Source: an uncultured SAR116 cluster alpha proteobacterium | GTDB taxonomy: Bacteria; Pseudomonadota; Alphaproteobacteria; Puniceispirillales; Marisalimonadaceae | DNA: 43,845 nucleotides | Assembly (NCBI GenBank): GCA_902619615.1 | Contig: CACNFD010000015.1 | Location: 1 to 43,845 of the forward strand | Reading direction: 5' to 3' | Shown here: in pieces, positions 1 to 10,352 of the stretch | Layout of the letters: the number at the start of each line of letters is the position of its first letter | How positions within the stretch are numbered: the first letter of the stretch is position 1 | Translations under genes and position numbers: made by a program | The notes under the pieces: generated by a model | The model's input: only the letters and a program-made list of their open reading frames with translations | Told to the model about the DNA's origin: nothing | Database searches by the model: none

Positions 1-3000
1 ATGACAAAATTCCTACAGATATTATTTCTTCAGTAAAAATGGGTACAACCGTTGCAACTAATGCCTTACTTGAAAGAAAAGGTGACAGAACTCTTCTACT
101 TATTACAAAAGGCTTTGGAGACTTATTAAGAATTGGTTATCAAAATAGACCTCTTTTGTTTGATTTAAATATCAAATTACCAGAGTTGTTATACGAAAGA
201 GTAGTAGAAGTATCAGAAAGATTAAACGAGAAAGGTAAGGTAGTTACTAAATTAAATGAGGAAGAAGTACGTAATTCACTAATCAAAGCAAAATCAGATG
301 GTATAAATAGTGTAGCTATTGCTTTTATGCATTCATATATAAATCCAGATCATGAAAATAAAATTGAACAAATTGCAAAAGAAGAAAATTTTAATCAAAT
401 TTCAGTAAGTCATAAAGTATCTCCACTAATTAAATTAGTTGGTAGAGGTGATACCACCGTAGTTGATGCTTATTTATCTCCAATTCTTAGACGGTACGTA
501 AATCAAGTTTCAGAAGAACTTAAAGACACTAAATCTACTCAATTAATGTTTATGCAATCCAATGGAGGTCTAACAGACGCCAATCTTTTCCAAGGTAAAG
601 ATGCTTTATTATCTGGCCCAGCTGGAGGAGTTGTGAGTATGATACAAACCGGAAAGCAAGCGGGATTTAATAAATTAATTGGATTTGATATGGGTGGAAC
701 CTCTACAGATGTATGCCATTTTGCTGGTGAATTTGAAAGATCGTTTGAAACAGAATTAGCAGGTGTGAGAATTAGAGCTCCTATGATGCAGATTAATACT
801 GTGGCAGCAGGTGGTGGCTCAATTATTTCCTATAAAGATGGTAGATTTCAAGTTGGCCCGGAGAGCGCTGGGGCAATTCCTGGCCCAGCATCATATGGTA
901 GAGGTGGACCACTAACTGTAACTGATTGCAACGTCTTATTAGGTAAATTAAATCCAGATTTTTTCCCAAAAGTTTTTGGGAAAACTGGCGATCAACCTTT
1001 AAATTTTGAAATTGTAAAGAAAAAGTTTTTGGATTTGTCAGATATAATTTCTAAAGAAAAAAATGAACCAATGATGGATATCTTTAAAATGGCTGAAGGT
1101 TTTTTAAAAATAGCTGTCGAGAATATGGCTAATGCAATAAAAAAAATATCAATTCAAAAAGGTTATGATTTAACAAATTATATGTTGAATTGTTTTGGAG
1201 GTGCAGGCGGACAACATGCATGTAATGTTGCTGATTCTCTTGGTATTTCAAATGTTATGATTCATCCATATGCTGGAGTTTTATCAGCCTATGGAATGGG
1301 CCTTGCTGAAATTAGAAGTATTAGGGAAGGTCATTTTGGAAAAAATATCACAAATATTTTGGACGCTGAAAACTTAATTGAAATCTTATCTTCACAAGCA
1401 AAAAAAGATCTAAATGATCAAGATATTTCTGATGCTTCAATTATTCTCTTAAAAAATGCTTTTTTGCATTATAAAGGTTCACATCAAATTTTAGAAATCA
1501 AATTTGATACACCTGAAAATATGAGAAAATCTTTTGAACAAGAACATAAAAAACGCTTTGGTTTTTTTGTTGAAGATAGAGAAATATTTATTGAAATGCT
1601 AACTGTTGAGGCAGTAGGTAAAAAAACAGAAAACTATGATTTTTTAAATCCTAACACATCAACTACAAAGGCAAGTCCTATTGCATTCAAAAAAATGTAT
1701 GTAAATGGCTCAAAAATTAATACACCAATCTATAAAAGGGGTGAATTAATAATTGGACAGAATATTTCAGGTCCAGCTATTATTGTAGAAGCAACAGGTA
1801 CTAACATAATTGATGAAGGTTGGTCGGGAACTTTAGACAAGCATTATAATTTGATTTTATCTAGAGTAGAAGAAAAAAAACTTCAAAAAGGATTAGGAAC
1901 ATCCGTAGATGTTGTGATGCTTGAAGTATTTAACAATCTTTTTATGAATATTGCAGAACAAATGGGTGCAACGTTAGCAAACACTGCTTATTCAGTGAAT
2001 ATAAAAGAAAGATTAGATTTTTCATGTGCTCTTTTTAATAATGAAGGATCTCTAGTTGCCAATGCCCCTCATGTTCCAGTTCATTTAGGGTCTATGTCAG
2101 AGGCAATAAAAACAGTAGTTAGATTAAACAAAAATAATATTTATCCAGATGATGTTTTTGTACTCAACGCACCATTTAATGGTGGAACACATCTTCCAGA
2201 TGTAACGGTGATAACTCCAGTTTTTGATAAAAATGGAAAAGAAATTATATTTTTTGTTGCCTCTCGTGGCCATCATGCCGACATAGGAGGTAAAACACCA
2301 GGTTCTGGTCCACCAGACTCAAAGCATATTGAAGAAGAAGGTGTCTTGATTGATAATTTTAAATTGTTTGATAAAGGTATCTTTCGTGAACAAGAAATGA
2401 GAAAAATCTTATCGTCAGGTAAGTATCCATGTCGAAATATTGAACATAATATGGCAGATCTTGCAGCGCAAGTTGCAGCAAACAAAACAGGTATTCATGA
2501 AATTAATTCAATGATTGACCAATTTGGTATTGAAACTGTGCATGCCTATATGAACCATGTACAAGATAATGCAGAAGAAAGTATACGTAATGCCATAGTT
2601 AATTTAAAACAAGGTGAATATGAGTATGAACTTGATAATGGTGAGTTCATAAGAGTTAATGTAAAAATTGATAAGAAAAATCGTGAGGCTATAATTGATT
2701 TTACAGGCACAGCTCCTAAAAATCCTTTCAATTATAATGCCCCAATGGCAGTATGTTATGCTGTAATTTTATATGTATTTAGAACATTAGTTGGAAATAA
2801 TATTCCACTTAATGAAGGATGTTTTAAACCAATCAAAATCATTATACCAAATAATTCAATGATAAATGCAAAGTACCCTTCTGCAGTGATAGCCGGCAAT
2901 ACAGAAGTAAGTCAGTTGACATGCAACGCATTATTTGGAGCACTAGGTGTGATTGCTGGTAGTCAAGCAACCATGAATAATTTTATCTGGGGAAATGACA

Positions 3001-3434
3001 CAATACAAAATTATGAAACCATTTGTGGAGGAACTGGTGCTGGTCCTAACTTTCATGGAACATCAGCTATTCAAACTCATATGACTAATACTAGAAGCAC
3101 TGATCCAGAGGTATTAGAAACTCGTTTTCCAGTAAGACTTGAAGAATTTTCAATAAGAAAAAACTCTGGTGGAAAAGGTAAGTTTAATGGAGGAGATGGA
3201 GTAACCAGAAAACTTAGATTTTTAGAGTCAATGACAGTAACAACATTATGTTCACATAGGAGAGTGAAACCATTTGGTTTGAATGGAGGTAGTCCAGGAG
3301 ATTGTGGTAAAGAATGGCTTGAAAGAACTGACGGTAGTATTTTAAACTTGAATGGTAACGATAGTTGTGAAGTTGAACCGAATGACTTATTTGTAATGGA
3401 AACACCTGGTGGTGGTGGTTTTGGTAAAAAATAA
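1..3434 (+). CDS. 5-oxoprolinase / N-methylhydantoinase A-B fusion (5' end outside window)
   Basis: The frame is open to the left edge (first complete codon at base 3), so the gene starts upstream; the ATG at 39 lies inside the conserved N-terminal motif [15 protein letters not shown] and is not the true start. About 1140 residues are visible, close to the roughly 1200-1290 of full-length 5-oxoprolinases. The first 600 or so residues are HyuA-like (ATPase-fold motifs such as [10 protein letters not shown] and [10 protein letters not shown]). From about base 1905 to the end it is HyuB-like ([35 protein letters not shown], Gly-rich end TPGGGGFG). The family uses ATP to hydrolyse cyclic amides such as 5-oxoproline (to glutamate) or hydantoins; the substrate cannot be read from sequence. 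The stop is 11 bases from the convergent GntR gene. An M20 carbamoylase-type enzyme sits at 18933 but is not linked. Confidence 0.9.
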   Translation, partial: DKIPTDIISSVKMGTTVATNALLERKGDRTLLLITKGFGDLLRIGYQNRPLLFDLNIKLPELLYERVVEVSERLNEKGKVVTKLNEEEVRNSLIKAKSDGINSVAIAFMHSYINPDHENKIEQIAKEENFNQISVSHKVSPLIKLVGRGDTTVVDAYLSPILRRYVNQVSEELKDTKSTQLMFMQSNGGLTDANLFQGKDALLSGPAGGVVSMIQTGKQAGFNKLIGFDMGGTSTDVCHFAGEFERSFETELAGVRIRAPMMQINTVAAGGGSIISYKDGRFQVGPESAGAIPGPASYGRGGPLTVTDCNVLLGKLNPDFFPKVFGKTGDQPLNFEIVKKKFLDLSDIISKEKNEPMMDIFKMAEGFLKIAVENMANAIKKISIQKGYDLTNYMLNCFGGAGGQHACNVADSLGISNVMIHPYAGVLSAYGMGLAEIRSIREGHFGKNITNILDAENLIEILSSQAKKDLNDQDISDASIILLKNAFLHYKGSHQILEIKFDTPENMRKSFEQEHKKRFGFFVEDREIFIEMLTVEAVGKKTENYDFLNPNTSTTKASPIAFKKMYVNGSKINTPIYKRGELIIGQNISGPAIIVEATGTNIIDEGWSGTLDKHYNLILSRVEEKKLQKGLGTSVDVVMLEVFNNLFMNIAEQMGATLANTAYSVNIKERLDFSCALFNNEGSLVANAPHVPVHLGSMSEAIKTVVRLNKNNIYPDDVFVLNAPFNGGTHLPDVTVITPVFDKNGKEIIFFVASRGHHADIGGKTPGSGPPDSKHIEEEGVLIDNFKLFDKGIFREQEMRKILSSGKYPCRNIEHNMADLAAQVAANKTGIHEINSMIDQFGIETVHAYMNHVQDNAEESIRNAIVNLKQGEYEYELDNGEFIRVNVKIDKKNREAIIDFTGTAPKNPFNYNAPMAVCYAVILYVFRTLVGNNIPLNEGCFKPIKIIIPNNSMINAKYPSAVIAGNTEVSQLTCNALFGALGVIAGSQATMNNFIWGNDTIQNYETICGGTGAGPNFHGTSAIQTHMTNTRSTDPEVLETRFPVRLEEFSIRKNSGGKGKFNGGDGVTRKLRFLESMTVTTLCSHRRVKPFGLNGGSPGDCGKEWLERTDGSILNLNGNDSCEVEPNDLFVMETPGGGGFGKK

Positions 3435-3445
3435 TTTATAGATAC

Positions 3446-4099
3446 TTAAAAACTTTTGTTCGCGTGAATAATACCATTTTGAATATGCTCTTCTAATACC
3501 ATTTGTGCCTTTTTAAAATTTCTTTCAAGACAATAATCCAATAGTTTTTTATGTTCTTCAATCGAACCACTCCCCCTAAAAGTTAATACCAATAATTGAT
3601 ATCTTAAATATTTATCAAAAATTAATTTGTGAAGTTCAATTAAGTTATTTGAATTACAATTTCTTACTAATGTTTGATGAAATTCACTATCATATCTTTT
3701 CCAATTGCTTCTTTCTTCAGTTTTATTTTTTAATAATTTATTTTCATAAAGATTTAATTTGTGGTGTGCTGCAAGTAAAGATCCTTCCCAATCGGGATTT
3801 GAGTTTTCTAAGGAATATTTTAATGCGTGACTTTCAATTAAAATTCTTAGATTTGCTATTTCTTTTAAATCAGATTCAGAAACTGGTGAAACATAAAATC
3901 CTTTTTGTTCTTCATAAACAACAAATCCATCACCAGACAATCTACTTAAAATTTCTCTTAAAGTTGAAATACTAGTTTTATAATTATTTTTTAATTCATT
4001 TAGTTTTAATTTTTTTAAAGGTTTTAAATTACCAAAAATGATATCTTTTTTTATCATTTCATAAGTATTTTCACCAACAGTTTTATAACTATCAATCAT
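3446..4099 (-). CDS. GntR-family transcriptional regulator, FCD (FadR-like) subfamily
   Basis: 217 residues. An N-terminal winged helix (about residues 5-75, including the recognition-helix region SISTLREILSRLSGDGFV) is followed by an all-helical FCD ligand-binding domain (about 80-205). The FCD metal-site residues are visible as the D and H of YDSEFH, the H of EEHKKL and the H of LEEHIQNG, so a bound metal with a carboxylate effector is expected from the family. It is transcribed divergently from quiC, with an 86-base gap containing a 13-bp direct repeat that could be its operator. It most likely controls quiC; control of the convergent oxoprolinase gene is less likely from the geometry. The effector is not identifiable. 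Confidence 0.9.
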   Translation of the reverse strand: MIDSYKTVGENTYEMIKKDIIFGNLKPLKKLKLNELKNNYKTSISTLREILSRLSGDGFVVYEEQKGFYVSPVSESDLKEIANLRILIESHALKYSLENSNPDWEGSLLAAHHKLNLYENKLLKNKTEERSNWKRYDSEFHQTLVRNCNSNNLIELHKLIFDKYLRYQLLVLTFRGSGSIEEHKKLLDYCLERNFKKAQMVLEEHIQNGIIHANKSF

Positions 4100-4140
4100 A
4101 TAATAAAACTCAATATAAAGTTATTATTGTCAATTTTTAA

Positions 4141-4172
4141 AATATCATATATTATTAAAAATATCATATATT
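4141..4172. promoter_or_regulatory. Candidate GntR operator: 13-bp direct repeat
   Basis: AATATCATATATT occurs at 4141-4153 and again at 4160-4172, a 19-bp period, in the short gap between the divergent GntR gene and quiC, directly upstream of the quiC start at 4186. Location and exact repetition suggest a regulator or promoter site. The region is extremely AT-rich, so chance similarity is possible. Confidence 0.4.
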
Positions 4173-4185
4173 TTGGAAATTTCAA

Positions 4186-6003
4186 ATGAAAACCTCCATT
4201 GCTACAGTTTCAATAAATGGAACATTAAAAGAAAAGATAATAGCTATTGCAAATGCTGGCTTTGATGGTGTAGAAATTTTTGAAAATGATTTCCTAACAA
4301 ATAATTTGTCTCCTAAAGAAGTAAAAAAAATAGTGAAAGATAATGGTCTTGAAATAACTTTATTTCAACCATTTAGAGACTTTGAAGGAATGCCTGATAA
4401 TCATAGAATTAGAGCGTTTGATAGAGCTAGAAGAAAATTTGATATAATGCAAGAACTTGAAACAGAGCTTGTTTTAATTTGTTCAAATACTTCAAAAATA
4501 TCTTTAGGTGGAATAGATAGAGCAGCAGATGATTTTTATGAATTAGGAGAAATTGCTAAAGAAAGATCAATAAAGATTGGATATGAAGCTTTAGCTTGGG
4601 GAAAATATGTAAATGATCATAGAGATGCCTGGGAGATTGTTAGAAGAGCCAATCATGAAAACGTAGGCATAATATTAGACTCTTTTCATACTCTTTCAAA
4701 AAAAATTGATTTGAAATCCATCTCATCTATACCAGCAGAGAAGATATTTATAGTGCAATTAGCAGATGCACCCTATTACGAAATGGACTTACTTTACTGG
4801 AGTCGACATTTTCGAAATATGCCCGGGCAAGGTGATTTACCAATAAATGATTTTATGACTTATTTAAATCACACTGGTTACGACGGATATCTTTCTTTAG
4901 AAATTTTCAATGATAATTATAGATCAGGTCCAAGAGATTTAATTGCTAAAGATGGCAAAAGATCATTGATTTCTCTTATAAATGAAACTGATAAAAAAAA
5001 GAAAAATACTACAATAATTCACAATATAGAATTTATTGAATTTGCTTTAGAAGAAAAAAATTTAGAACAGCTAGAAAATTTTTTAAAAATGTTGGGTTTC
5101 AAAGAAATTGGAAAACATAAATCAAAATCAATAAAGTTATTTATATTTGATTATGTGAAAATAATATTGAATTATGAAAATACAATTCTTGTAAAAGAAG
5201 GCAGAAAACAAGGTCCTTCACCATATGCATTTGGAATAAAAGTGAATGATATAAAATCCGTACTACACAATGCAAAATCACTAGATATAGATTTTATTAG
5301 AAAAGACAGTGATAAGTCTATGAATGTTATAAATAATATTGATGGTTCAATTTACATAGTTGATCATAATAACTCGAATGTTTGGGAAAAAGACTTTAAT
5401 CTTCAAGAAAAAAATTTAAGTAATGAATTTGATTTAAAAATTGATCATATTGCTCAAACACTTCATCAAGATGAAATGTCATCAGCTTTACTTTCTTACA
5501 CAACATTATTTGGAACAAAAAAATCACCTATATTTGATATCATTGATCCATCAGGAATAACTAAAAGTCAAATTATTGAAAACGAAGAACAAACTTTTCG
5601 AATGACAATTAATGGAGCTGACAATAAAAACACAATAGCTGGAAAGTTTTTAGATAATAAAAAAGGCTCAGGTATTCAACACGTAGCTTTAAGTACAAAT
5701 AATTTAATTGAACTTGTAAAAAAATTAATAAATCAAGGACAAGAATTTCTTAAAATTTCTAAAAATTATTATGATGACATTGAAGCAAGATTTGGTTTGG
5801 ATTATGAATTTTGTAAAGAGCTTGAAAGGCTCAATATTTTATATGATGAAGATGATAGTGGATCTTTTCTACAAATTTATACTCCAGTATTTAATGATAA
5901 TTTTTTCTTTGAGTTTGTGCAGAGAATAAATGATTATGAAGGATATGGTGCAAGTAACGCCCTATTTAGAATTGCAGCACAAAAATATGCAAATGATAAT
6001 TAA
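4186..6003 (+). CDS. quiC: 3-dehydroshikimate dehydratase, two-domain (sugar isomerase/epimerase + HPPD-like)
   Basis: 605 residues, the usual length of the bacterial two-domain QuiC family. Residues 1-270 form a xylose-isomerase-like TIM barrel (start MKTSIATVSINGTLKEKI; metal-site stretches GYEALAWG, IILDSFH and LSLEIFND). Residues 275-605 are a vicinal-oxygen-chelate region like 4-hydroxyphenylpyruvate dioxygenase. The HPPD-type iron triad is preserved: H421 (IDHIAQT), H499 (QHVALS) and E576 (FFFEFVQR). The N-terminal domain is expected to convert 3-dehydroshikimate to protocatechuate in quinate/shikimate use. What the C-terminal domain does is not settled by sequence. No protocatechuate ring-cleavage genes are present here. 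It is divergent from a GntR regulator, and its end overlaps the convergent cyclase gene by 4 bases. Confidence 0.88.
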   Translation: MKTSIATVSINGTLKEKIIAIANAGFDGVEIFENDFLTNNLSPKEVKKIVKDNGLEITLFQPFRDFEGMPDNHRIRAFDRARRKFDIMQELETELVLICSNTSKISLGGIDRAADDFYELGEIAKERSIKIGYEALAWGKYVNDHRDAWEIVRRANHENVGIILDSFHTLSKKIDLKSISSIPAEKIFIVQLADAPYYEMDLLYWSRHFRNMPGQGDLPINDFMTYLNHTGYDGYLSLEIFNDNYRSGPRDLIAKDGKRSLISLINETDKKKKNTTIIHNIEFIEFALEEKNLEQLENFLKMLGFKEIGKHKSKSIKLFIFDYVKIILNYENTILVKEGRKQGPSPYAFGIKVNDIKSVLHNAKSLDIDFIRKDSDKSMNVINNIDGSIYIVDHNNSNVWEKDFNLQEKNLSNEFDLKIDHIAQTLHQDEMSSALLSYTTLFGTKKSPIFDIIDPSGITKSQIIENEEQTFRMTINGADNKNTIAGKFLDNKKGSGIQHVALSTNNLIELVKKLINQGQEFLKISKNYYDDIEARFGLDYEFCKELERLNILYDEDDSGSFLQIYTPVFNDNFFFEFVQRINDYEGYGASNALFRIAAQKYANDN

Positions 6004-7742
6004 ATTTTTTTAATGAAACTTAATAACTCACTCTTAATAACCTCATCTTGAATATGAAATCTATCTACAGCTTGGTCCCAATCAGTTTTTTCAAACTCAC
6101 TTTTTAAAACTTTATATTCTTTACTCATTTCTAAATCTTGTTTTAATTGCGACCTTGAATATAGTATTAAAGCAATAGATCTTGGATCCATCACACTTAT
6201 ATCAAAACTTAATTCAACTACTTTATTATAATCCTCTGCAAAAAAATAACCAAGAACTAAGTCTTTTACTCTGTTATCAGATGATGACTGACCTTGAGGA
6301 ATTGGGTCAAGCTCATATGCCTTATTAAGTAATTCTAAACCTTTATCAACCTTTCCTGTTCTTACTAAAACTTCACCATATCCAGATAGCACTCTTGGAT
6401 CGTTTGGAACCATATTAAATGCTTTTTTTCCATGATCTTCAGCTAAAACATAATCATGATTACTTAAGTAAACTGCAGATAACATTCTATGACACTCAAA
6501 ATCATTCTCATTTAATTCTAGAGCTTTATCTATGTTTTGTTTAGCTTCTGCAAAAATTTCTTCAGGATTCTGATCTGAAAAACCCCTAAACATTGCTTGG
6601 CCCAGAGTACAACATTTCCAAGCATATGCCTGAGCATTATTAACATCTGCTTCAATGGCCTTGTCGAAGTTTTTTAATGCCTCCTGACAAGCTTCTTTTG
6701 TAAATTTATGATGATTTTCTTTCCCTCTTAATAAATATTCATATGAACTTATATTCTCAGTAGGTTTTCTTTTTGATCTTTGCAACGAACTAATTTCAAT
6801 CTCTCCTAGTAGAGCGATTGAAATTTTTCTAACTATTTCATCCTGTAAATCAAAAATATCTTCAAGAACCCTGTCATATTTGTTACTCCAGATAATACTA
6901 TCATCTTTCGCATCACTTAATTCGATACTTATTCTTACTCTTTTACCAGAAGCACGGATGCCTCCTGTCACAATAAAATCTAAATCGAATTTCTTTGAAA
7001 ATTCTTTTATGTCTTGATTTTCATCTTTGAAATTAACAGTTGTTTGTCTTGAAAGGATTTCGAATTCACGCATCATAGAAAATTCTGTAATTAAATCCTC
7101 AACAATGCCATCTACCAAAAAACCACTATCCTCATCTTTACTGGTATTCGCAAAAGGTAAAATTGCAAATTTTGGTTTTTTATTAAGATTTTTATTTGTG
7201 ATATTTTTTATTTTACTTTTTCCATCACCAAGTAAAGAAAAAACTTCGAAATTATTTGAAATATTTTTCAACTCAATTTTACCTAGAGGATGAATGGTCT
7301 CTTCAATTTTATTATAAATTTGCTGCCTTACTACATCTGAAATTAAAATTTCTCCAACTGGTGATTGACTCTCAAGACGAGCAGCTATATTTACACCATT
7401 TCCATAAATGTTATCACCTTCAATTATGATATCATCTAAATGGATCCCTACTCTCCAAGATAATTTAGGATTTTTATCCTCTGTTAAATTCCTATCTTTA
7501 ATAGATTTTTGAAATTCAACACCCGCTTTTGTGGCTCCCACTGGACTATCAAATTCAGCTATTATTGAATCACCAGCAGTATGGAAAATTCTACCAGAAA
7601 ATTTATTTATTATTGGATCAATGATATCTCTACATTCTTTTAAACTGCTTAGTGTTTTTTCTTCTTGGGCTTCCATATGCTTACTGAAATCAACACAGTC
7701 AGTTGCTAATATAGTTGCTAATCTTCTTTTAACTTCAGACAT
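6000..7742 (-). CDS. Class III adenylate/guanylate cyclase with TolB-like and TPR domains
   Basis: 580 residues. Residues 1-175 are a class III nucleotide cyclase domain. The two metal aspartates are D15 (LATDCVDFS) and D58 (HTAGDS), and the transition-state pair is N118/R122 (GNGVNIAARLES), so it looks catalytically competent. The position that usually holds a purine-selecting Lys before TxGD is His here, so cAMP versus cGMP is open. Residues about 190-310 match the periplasmic-TolB/FlgO-like module common in such proteins (FAILPFANTS, VDGIVEDLITEFS, DFIVTGGIR). Residues about 330-560 are helical TPR-like repeats. No membrane segment is evident, suggesting a cytosolic signalling protein. It is a monocistronic, minus-strand gene. 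Confidence 0.85.
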   Translation of the reverse strand: MSEVKRRLATILATDCVDFSKHMEAQEEKTLSSLKECRDIIDPIINKFSGRIFHTAGDSIIAEFDSPVGATKAGVEFQKSIKDRNLTEDKNPKLSWRVGIHLDDIIIEGDNIYGNGVNIAARLESQSPVGEILISDVVRQQIYNKIEETIHPLGKIELKNISNNFEVFSLLGDGKSKIKNITNKNLNKKPKFAILPFANTSKDEDSGFLVDGIVEDLITEFSMMREFEILSRQTTVNFKDENQDIKEFSKKFDLDFIVTGGIRASGKRVRISIELSDAKDDSIIWSNKYDRVLEDIFDLQDEIVRKISIALLGEIEISSLQRSKRKPTENISSYEYLLRGKENHHKFTKEACQEALKNFDKAIEADVNNAQAYAWKCCTLGQAMFRGFSDQNPEEIFAEAKQNIDKALELNENDFECHRMLSAVYLSNHDYVLAEDHGKKAFNMVPNDPRVLSGYGEVLVRTGKVDKGLELLNKAYELDPIPQGQSSSDNRVKDLVLGYFFAEDYNKVVELSFDISVMDPRSIALILYSRSQLKQDLEMSKEYKVLKSEFEKTDWDQAVDRFHIQDEVIKSELLSFIKKI

Positions 7743-7846
7743 AAAACTTTACTAAATTATAATTTAATCTCATTTCGTGAATCATAATTAATATGACACT
7801 TAATTACTATGTTACGATTTTTTTTTAACAATTGAAGTAAAATTTT

Positions 7847-8047
7847 ATGAGTAATGATAATAAAATTAATAGTCCATTAATCTGCTTAAAAACTGGATCA
7901 AATGCAAAAATAATTAGTTATTTTGATAAAGATGAAGTTCCTTATGTTAAAATAAGTATGGAAATAGAATTCGAAGACACGAAATTTCACGTACTAAAAA
8001 CAATTCCAATAGACGATTTTAAAGATCAATTTAGTTATAATAACTAA
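7847..8047 (+). CDS. Small hypothetical protein (66 aa)
   Basis: A 66-residue frame in the gap between the cyclase gene (divergent) and gcdH (convergent, 9 bases away). It starts with ATG after a weak purine stretch (GAAG). The predicted protein is soluble, charged and probably beta-rich (KISMEIEFEDTKFHVLKTIP), without signal peptide or membrane segment. The balanced residue composition and filling of an otherwise empty slot argue for a real gene. I do not recognise the family. Confidence 0.5.
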   Translation: MSNDNKINSPLICLKTGSNAKIISYFDKDEVPYVKISMEIEFEDTKFHVLKTIPIDDFKDQFSYNN

Positions 8048-8056
8048 TACCTGTAT

Positions 8057-9298
8057 TTAAAAAAACGCTTGAATACCGGTTTGCGCTCGACCAAGGATTA
8101 ATGCGTGAACATCATGAGTACCTTCATAGGTGTTAACAGTTTCCAAATTCATCAAATGTCGCATTACCTGATATTCAGCATGAATACCGTTTCCACCGTG
8201 CATATCTCTTGAAAGTCTAGCAATTTCAAGAGCTTTTCCACAATTATTTCGCTTAATGAGTGAAATGGCTTCAGGTGCTAAATTGCCTTGATCAAATAAC
8301 CTGCCAACTTGAAGTGCAGCACCTAAACCTAATGTAATTTCAGTTTGCATATCAGCTAGTTTTTTTTGAATTAACTGCGTGGCAGCCAATGGTTTACCAA
8401 ATTGTTTTCTATCTAATGTGTACTGGCGAGCTCTATGCCAACAATCCTCAGCAGCTCCCATCACTCCCCAAGCTATGCCATATCTTGCTCTATTCAAACA
8501 ACCAAATGGTCCTTTTAGACCAGTTATATTTGGCATAAGATTTTCATCTGGAACAAAAACATTATCCATAACAATTTCACCAGTTATAGACGCTCTTAAT
8601 GATAATTTTCCTTTTATTTTTGGTGCACTTAAGCCATTCATCCCTTTTTCAAGTATAAATCCTTTAATGGCGTCCCCATGTTCTTTAGACTTAGCCCAAA
8701 CAACAAAAACATCAGCTATTGGAGAATTAGAAATCCACATTTTTGAACCAGATAAAGAGAACCCACCCTTAACTTTTGTTGCTGTAGTTTTCATAGAGCT
8801 GGGATCTGATCCAGCATCAGGTTCAGTCAATCCAAAACAACCAATAAGATCACCTGAAGCCAAACCTGGTAAATACTTTTGTCTTTGTTCTTCGCTACCG
8901 TAAGAGTAAATTGGATGCATCACTAAAGAAGATTGAACAGACATCATTGATCTATAACCTGAGTCAACTCTTTCTACCTCTTTAGCTACTAATCCATAGG
9001 ATACGTATGAAGCACCAGCACAACCATACTTTTCTGGAATAGTAATTCCCAACAAACCAAGTTCTCCCATTTCCTTAAAGATTTTTTTATCAGTTTTTTC
9101 TTCTAAAAATGCTTCCTCTACTCTTGGTAAAAGTTTGGCTTGAGCGTATTCGTGAGCAGTTGATTTAATTAGAGCTTCTTCTTCAGAAATCAAAGAATCT
9201 AATAAGAGAGGATCTTCCCAATTGAAATTGGGTTTATTCTTTGACTTTGATTTAAAATCAACTACATTTTTTTGATCTATATCAATACTTGTATCCAT
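8057..9298 (-). CDS. gcdH: Glutaryl-CoA dehydrogenase (acyl-CoA dehydrogenase family)
   Basis: 413 residues, FAD-dependent, expected to oxidise and decarboxylate glutaryl-CoA to crotonyl-CoA in lysine/tryptophan/aromatic degradation. Two residues typical of glutaryl-CoA enzymes are present with the right spacing: E109 and R116 in [19 protein letters not shown], equivalent to the Glu and Arg that contact the distal carboxylate. The catalytic Glu is in [13 protein letters not shown] near the C-terminus, and the acyl-CoA dehydrogenase signatures [13 protein letters not shown] and DMHGGNGI are clear. AAGGAT lies just upstream of the ATG, supporting the start. It is last in a minus-strand series after the TauD-like, cupin and isomerase genes, 63 bases after the isomerase stop. 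Confidence 0.93.
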   Translation of the reverse strand: MDTSIDIDQKNVVDFKSKSKNKPNFNWEDPLLLDSLISEEEALIKSTAHEYAQAKLLPRVEEAFLEEKTDKKIFKEMGELGLLGITIPEKYGCAGASYVSYGLVAKEVERVDSGYRSMMSVQSSLVMHPIYSYGSEEQRQKYLPGLASGDLIGCFGLTEPDAGSDPSSMKTTATKVKGGFSLSGSKMWISNSPIADVFVVWAKSKEHGDAIKGFILEKGMNGLSAPKIKGKLSLRASITGEIVMDNVFVPDENLMPNITGLKGPFGCLNRARYGIAWGVMGAAEDCWHRARQYTLDRKQFGKPLAATQLIQKKLADMQTEITLGLGAALQVGRLFDQGNLAPEAISLIKRNNCGKALEIARLSRDMHGGNGIHAEYQVMRHLMNLETVNTYEGTHDVHALILGRAQTGIQAFF

Positions 9299-9361
9299 GA
9301 CATATCCTTAATTTTTTTTGCATATTACTCAAATAATTTTTTAAAAACAATACTTATTAGT

Positions 9362-9964
9362 TCAATTCAAACTTAATAAGTGTCTTTCAACAAAATCTAA
9401 CCTATCTTGCCCCCAATAAATTTGATCATTTATAATATATGTTGGAGCTCCAAAAACATTTTTTTTAATCGCTAGTTGGGTATATTCTTCAAAAATTTTT
9501 TCACATTCTTCACTTTTAGCAAACGAAATAATTTTTTTTGAATTTAAGTTCATAAGGTTCAATATGTTAATAAGCACATCTTCATTGTCTACATCTTGAT
9601 TTCTTACCCACAAACTATTCATAATATTATCGGCAAGCTCAAAATAATTTTCTACTTTTTGAATTTTTCCAGCTATGATTATTAATGAAGGAAGAATAGA
9701 TTTTGATGGGAAAAATTTTGGTTGTGGATTTAATTTTATATTTAAAAATTTAGACCATCTCTTCAATTCTTGTAATCTCAAATTTTGTCTTTGAGGTGGT
9801 CTCTTTGAAACAGGAAGACCTCCTGAAATTGGGAAAATCTCCCCATAGTTTACTGGATACATATTTAAATTAACATTAAATTTTTTTATCAATTCCCCTA
9901 AACGACCATGTCCAAGAAATGTCCAAGGACTTCCATGGCTCATAAAATAATCAATTGAAATCAT
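9362..9964 (-). CDS. 2-hydroxychromene-2-carboxylate isomerase-like protein (DsbA fold)
   Basis: 200 residues, the usual size for the HCCA isomerase/kappa-GST group. N-terminal IDYFMSHGSPWTFLGHGRL replaces the redox CxxC of DsbA with a Ser-containing HGSP segment, as in GSH-dependent isomerases. VFGAPTYIINDQIYWGQDRLDFVERHL near the end is the conserved cis-Pro and GQDRL region of this family. It would act on an aromatic breakdown intermediate with glutathione as cofactor, but the substrate is unknown. Its start overlaps the cupin stop by one base (TAATG), so the two are translationally coupled. Confidence 0.85.
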   Translation of the reverse strand: MISIDYFMSHGSPWTFLGHGRLGELIKKFNVNLNMYPVNYGEIFPISGGLPVSKRPPQRQNLRLQELKRWSKFLNIKLNPQPKFFPSKSILPSLIIIAGKIQKVENYFELADNIMNSLWVRNQDVDNEDVLINILNLMNLNSKKIISFAKSEECEKIFEEYTQLAIKKNVFGAPTYIINDQIYWGQDRLDFVERHLLSLN

Positions 9965-10332
9965 TATGAACCGAAACCAGAACCAGCAGATTTGTAATTT
10001 TCTCTAGGAGGGCTAAAAACATCAAGGATTTTTGCTCCTTCTGGACCAGCGATAATACCATGTTCAACACCGCCAGGCGTCTGCCAAAAGTCACCCTTTT
10101 TAATTTCTATTTCTTCGCCACCTTGAATTCTAATTCCAGAACCTTCAATCAAAAATCCCCATTGCTCTTCTGGATGTGAGTGAATTTTACCTTTAGCATT
10201 TGGCTCAATATCAACCAGAGATAGCATAGCTTGTTCACCACAAAAAATTCTCGTAGAAACTCCTTCTGCAAGTTCTCTTTTTATTCCTGCATCTAAGTCA
10301 TTTATGTTATTAAAATATTTTTTTTGCGACAT
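9964..10332 (-). CDS. Cupin-domain protein
   Basis: About 122 residues with a single cupin domain. Metal-site motif 1 is HSHPEEQWGFLIEG (HxH with E), and motif 2 is the PGGVEHGI region. A GTG 12 bases upstream (10344) could extend the frame, but it overlaps the GGAG at 10339-10342, which sits 6 bases before the ATG at 10332, so I chose that ATG. The tail is Gly/Ser-rich (SAGSGFGS). It lies between a TauD-like dioxygenase and a DsbA-fold isomerase in one operon. It could be a small dioxygenase, isomerase or sensor; function unknown. Confidence 0.85.
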   Translation of the reverse strand: MSQKKYFNNINDLDAGIKRELAEGVSTRIFCGEQAMLSLVDIEPNAKGKIHSHPEEQWGFLIEGSGIRIQGGEEIEIKKGDFWQTPGGVEHGIIAGPEGAKILDVFSPPRENYKSAGSGFGS

Positions 10333-10352
10333 CTTTTTCTCCACTTTTTTGC

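Noticed and set aside
3649-3975. Plus-strand frame of 108 codons inside the GntR gene
   Set aside because: It is antisense to a clear regulator, has biased Phe/Leu/Ile-rich composition expected from reverse reading of AT-rich coding DNA.
8379-8903. Plus-strand frame of 174 codons inside gcdH
   Set aside because: Long antisense frame opposite a strongly conserved gene; no protein-family features.
10333-10344. GTG start for the cupin gene at 10344
   Set aside because: It overlaps the GGAG ribosome site that serves the ATG at 10332.
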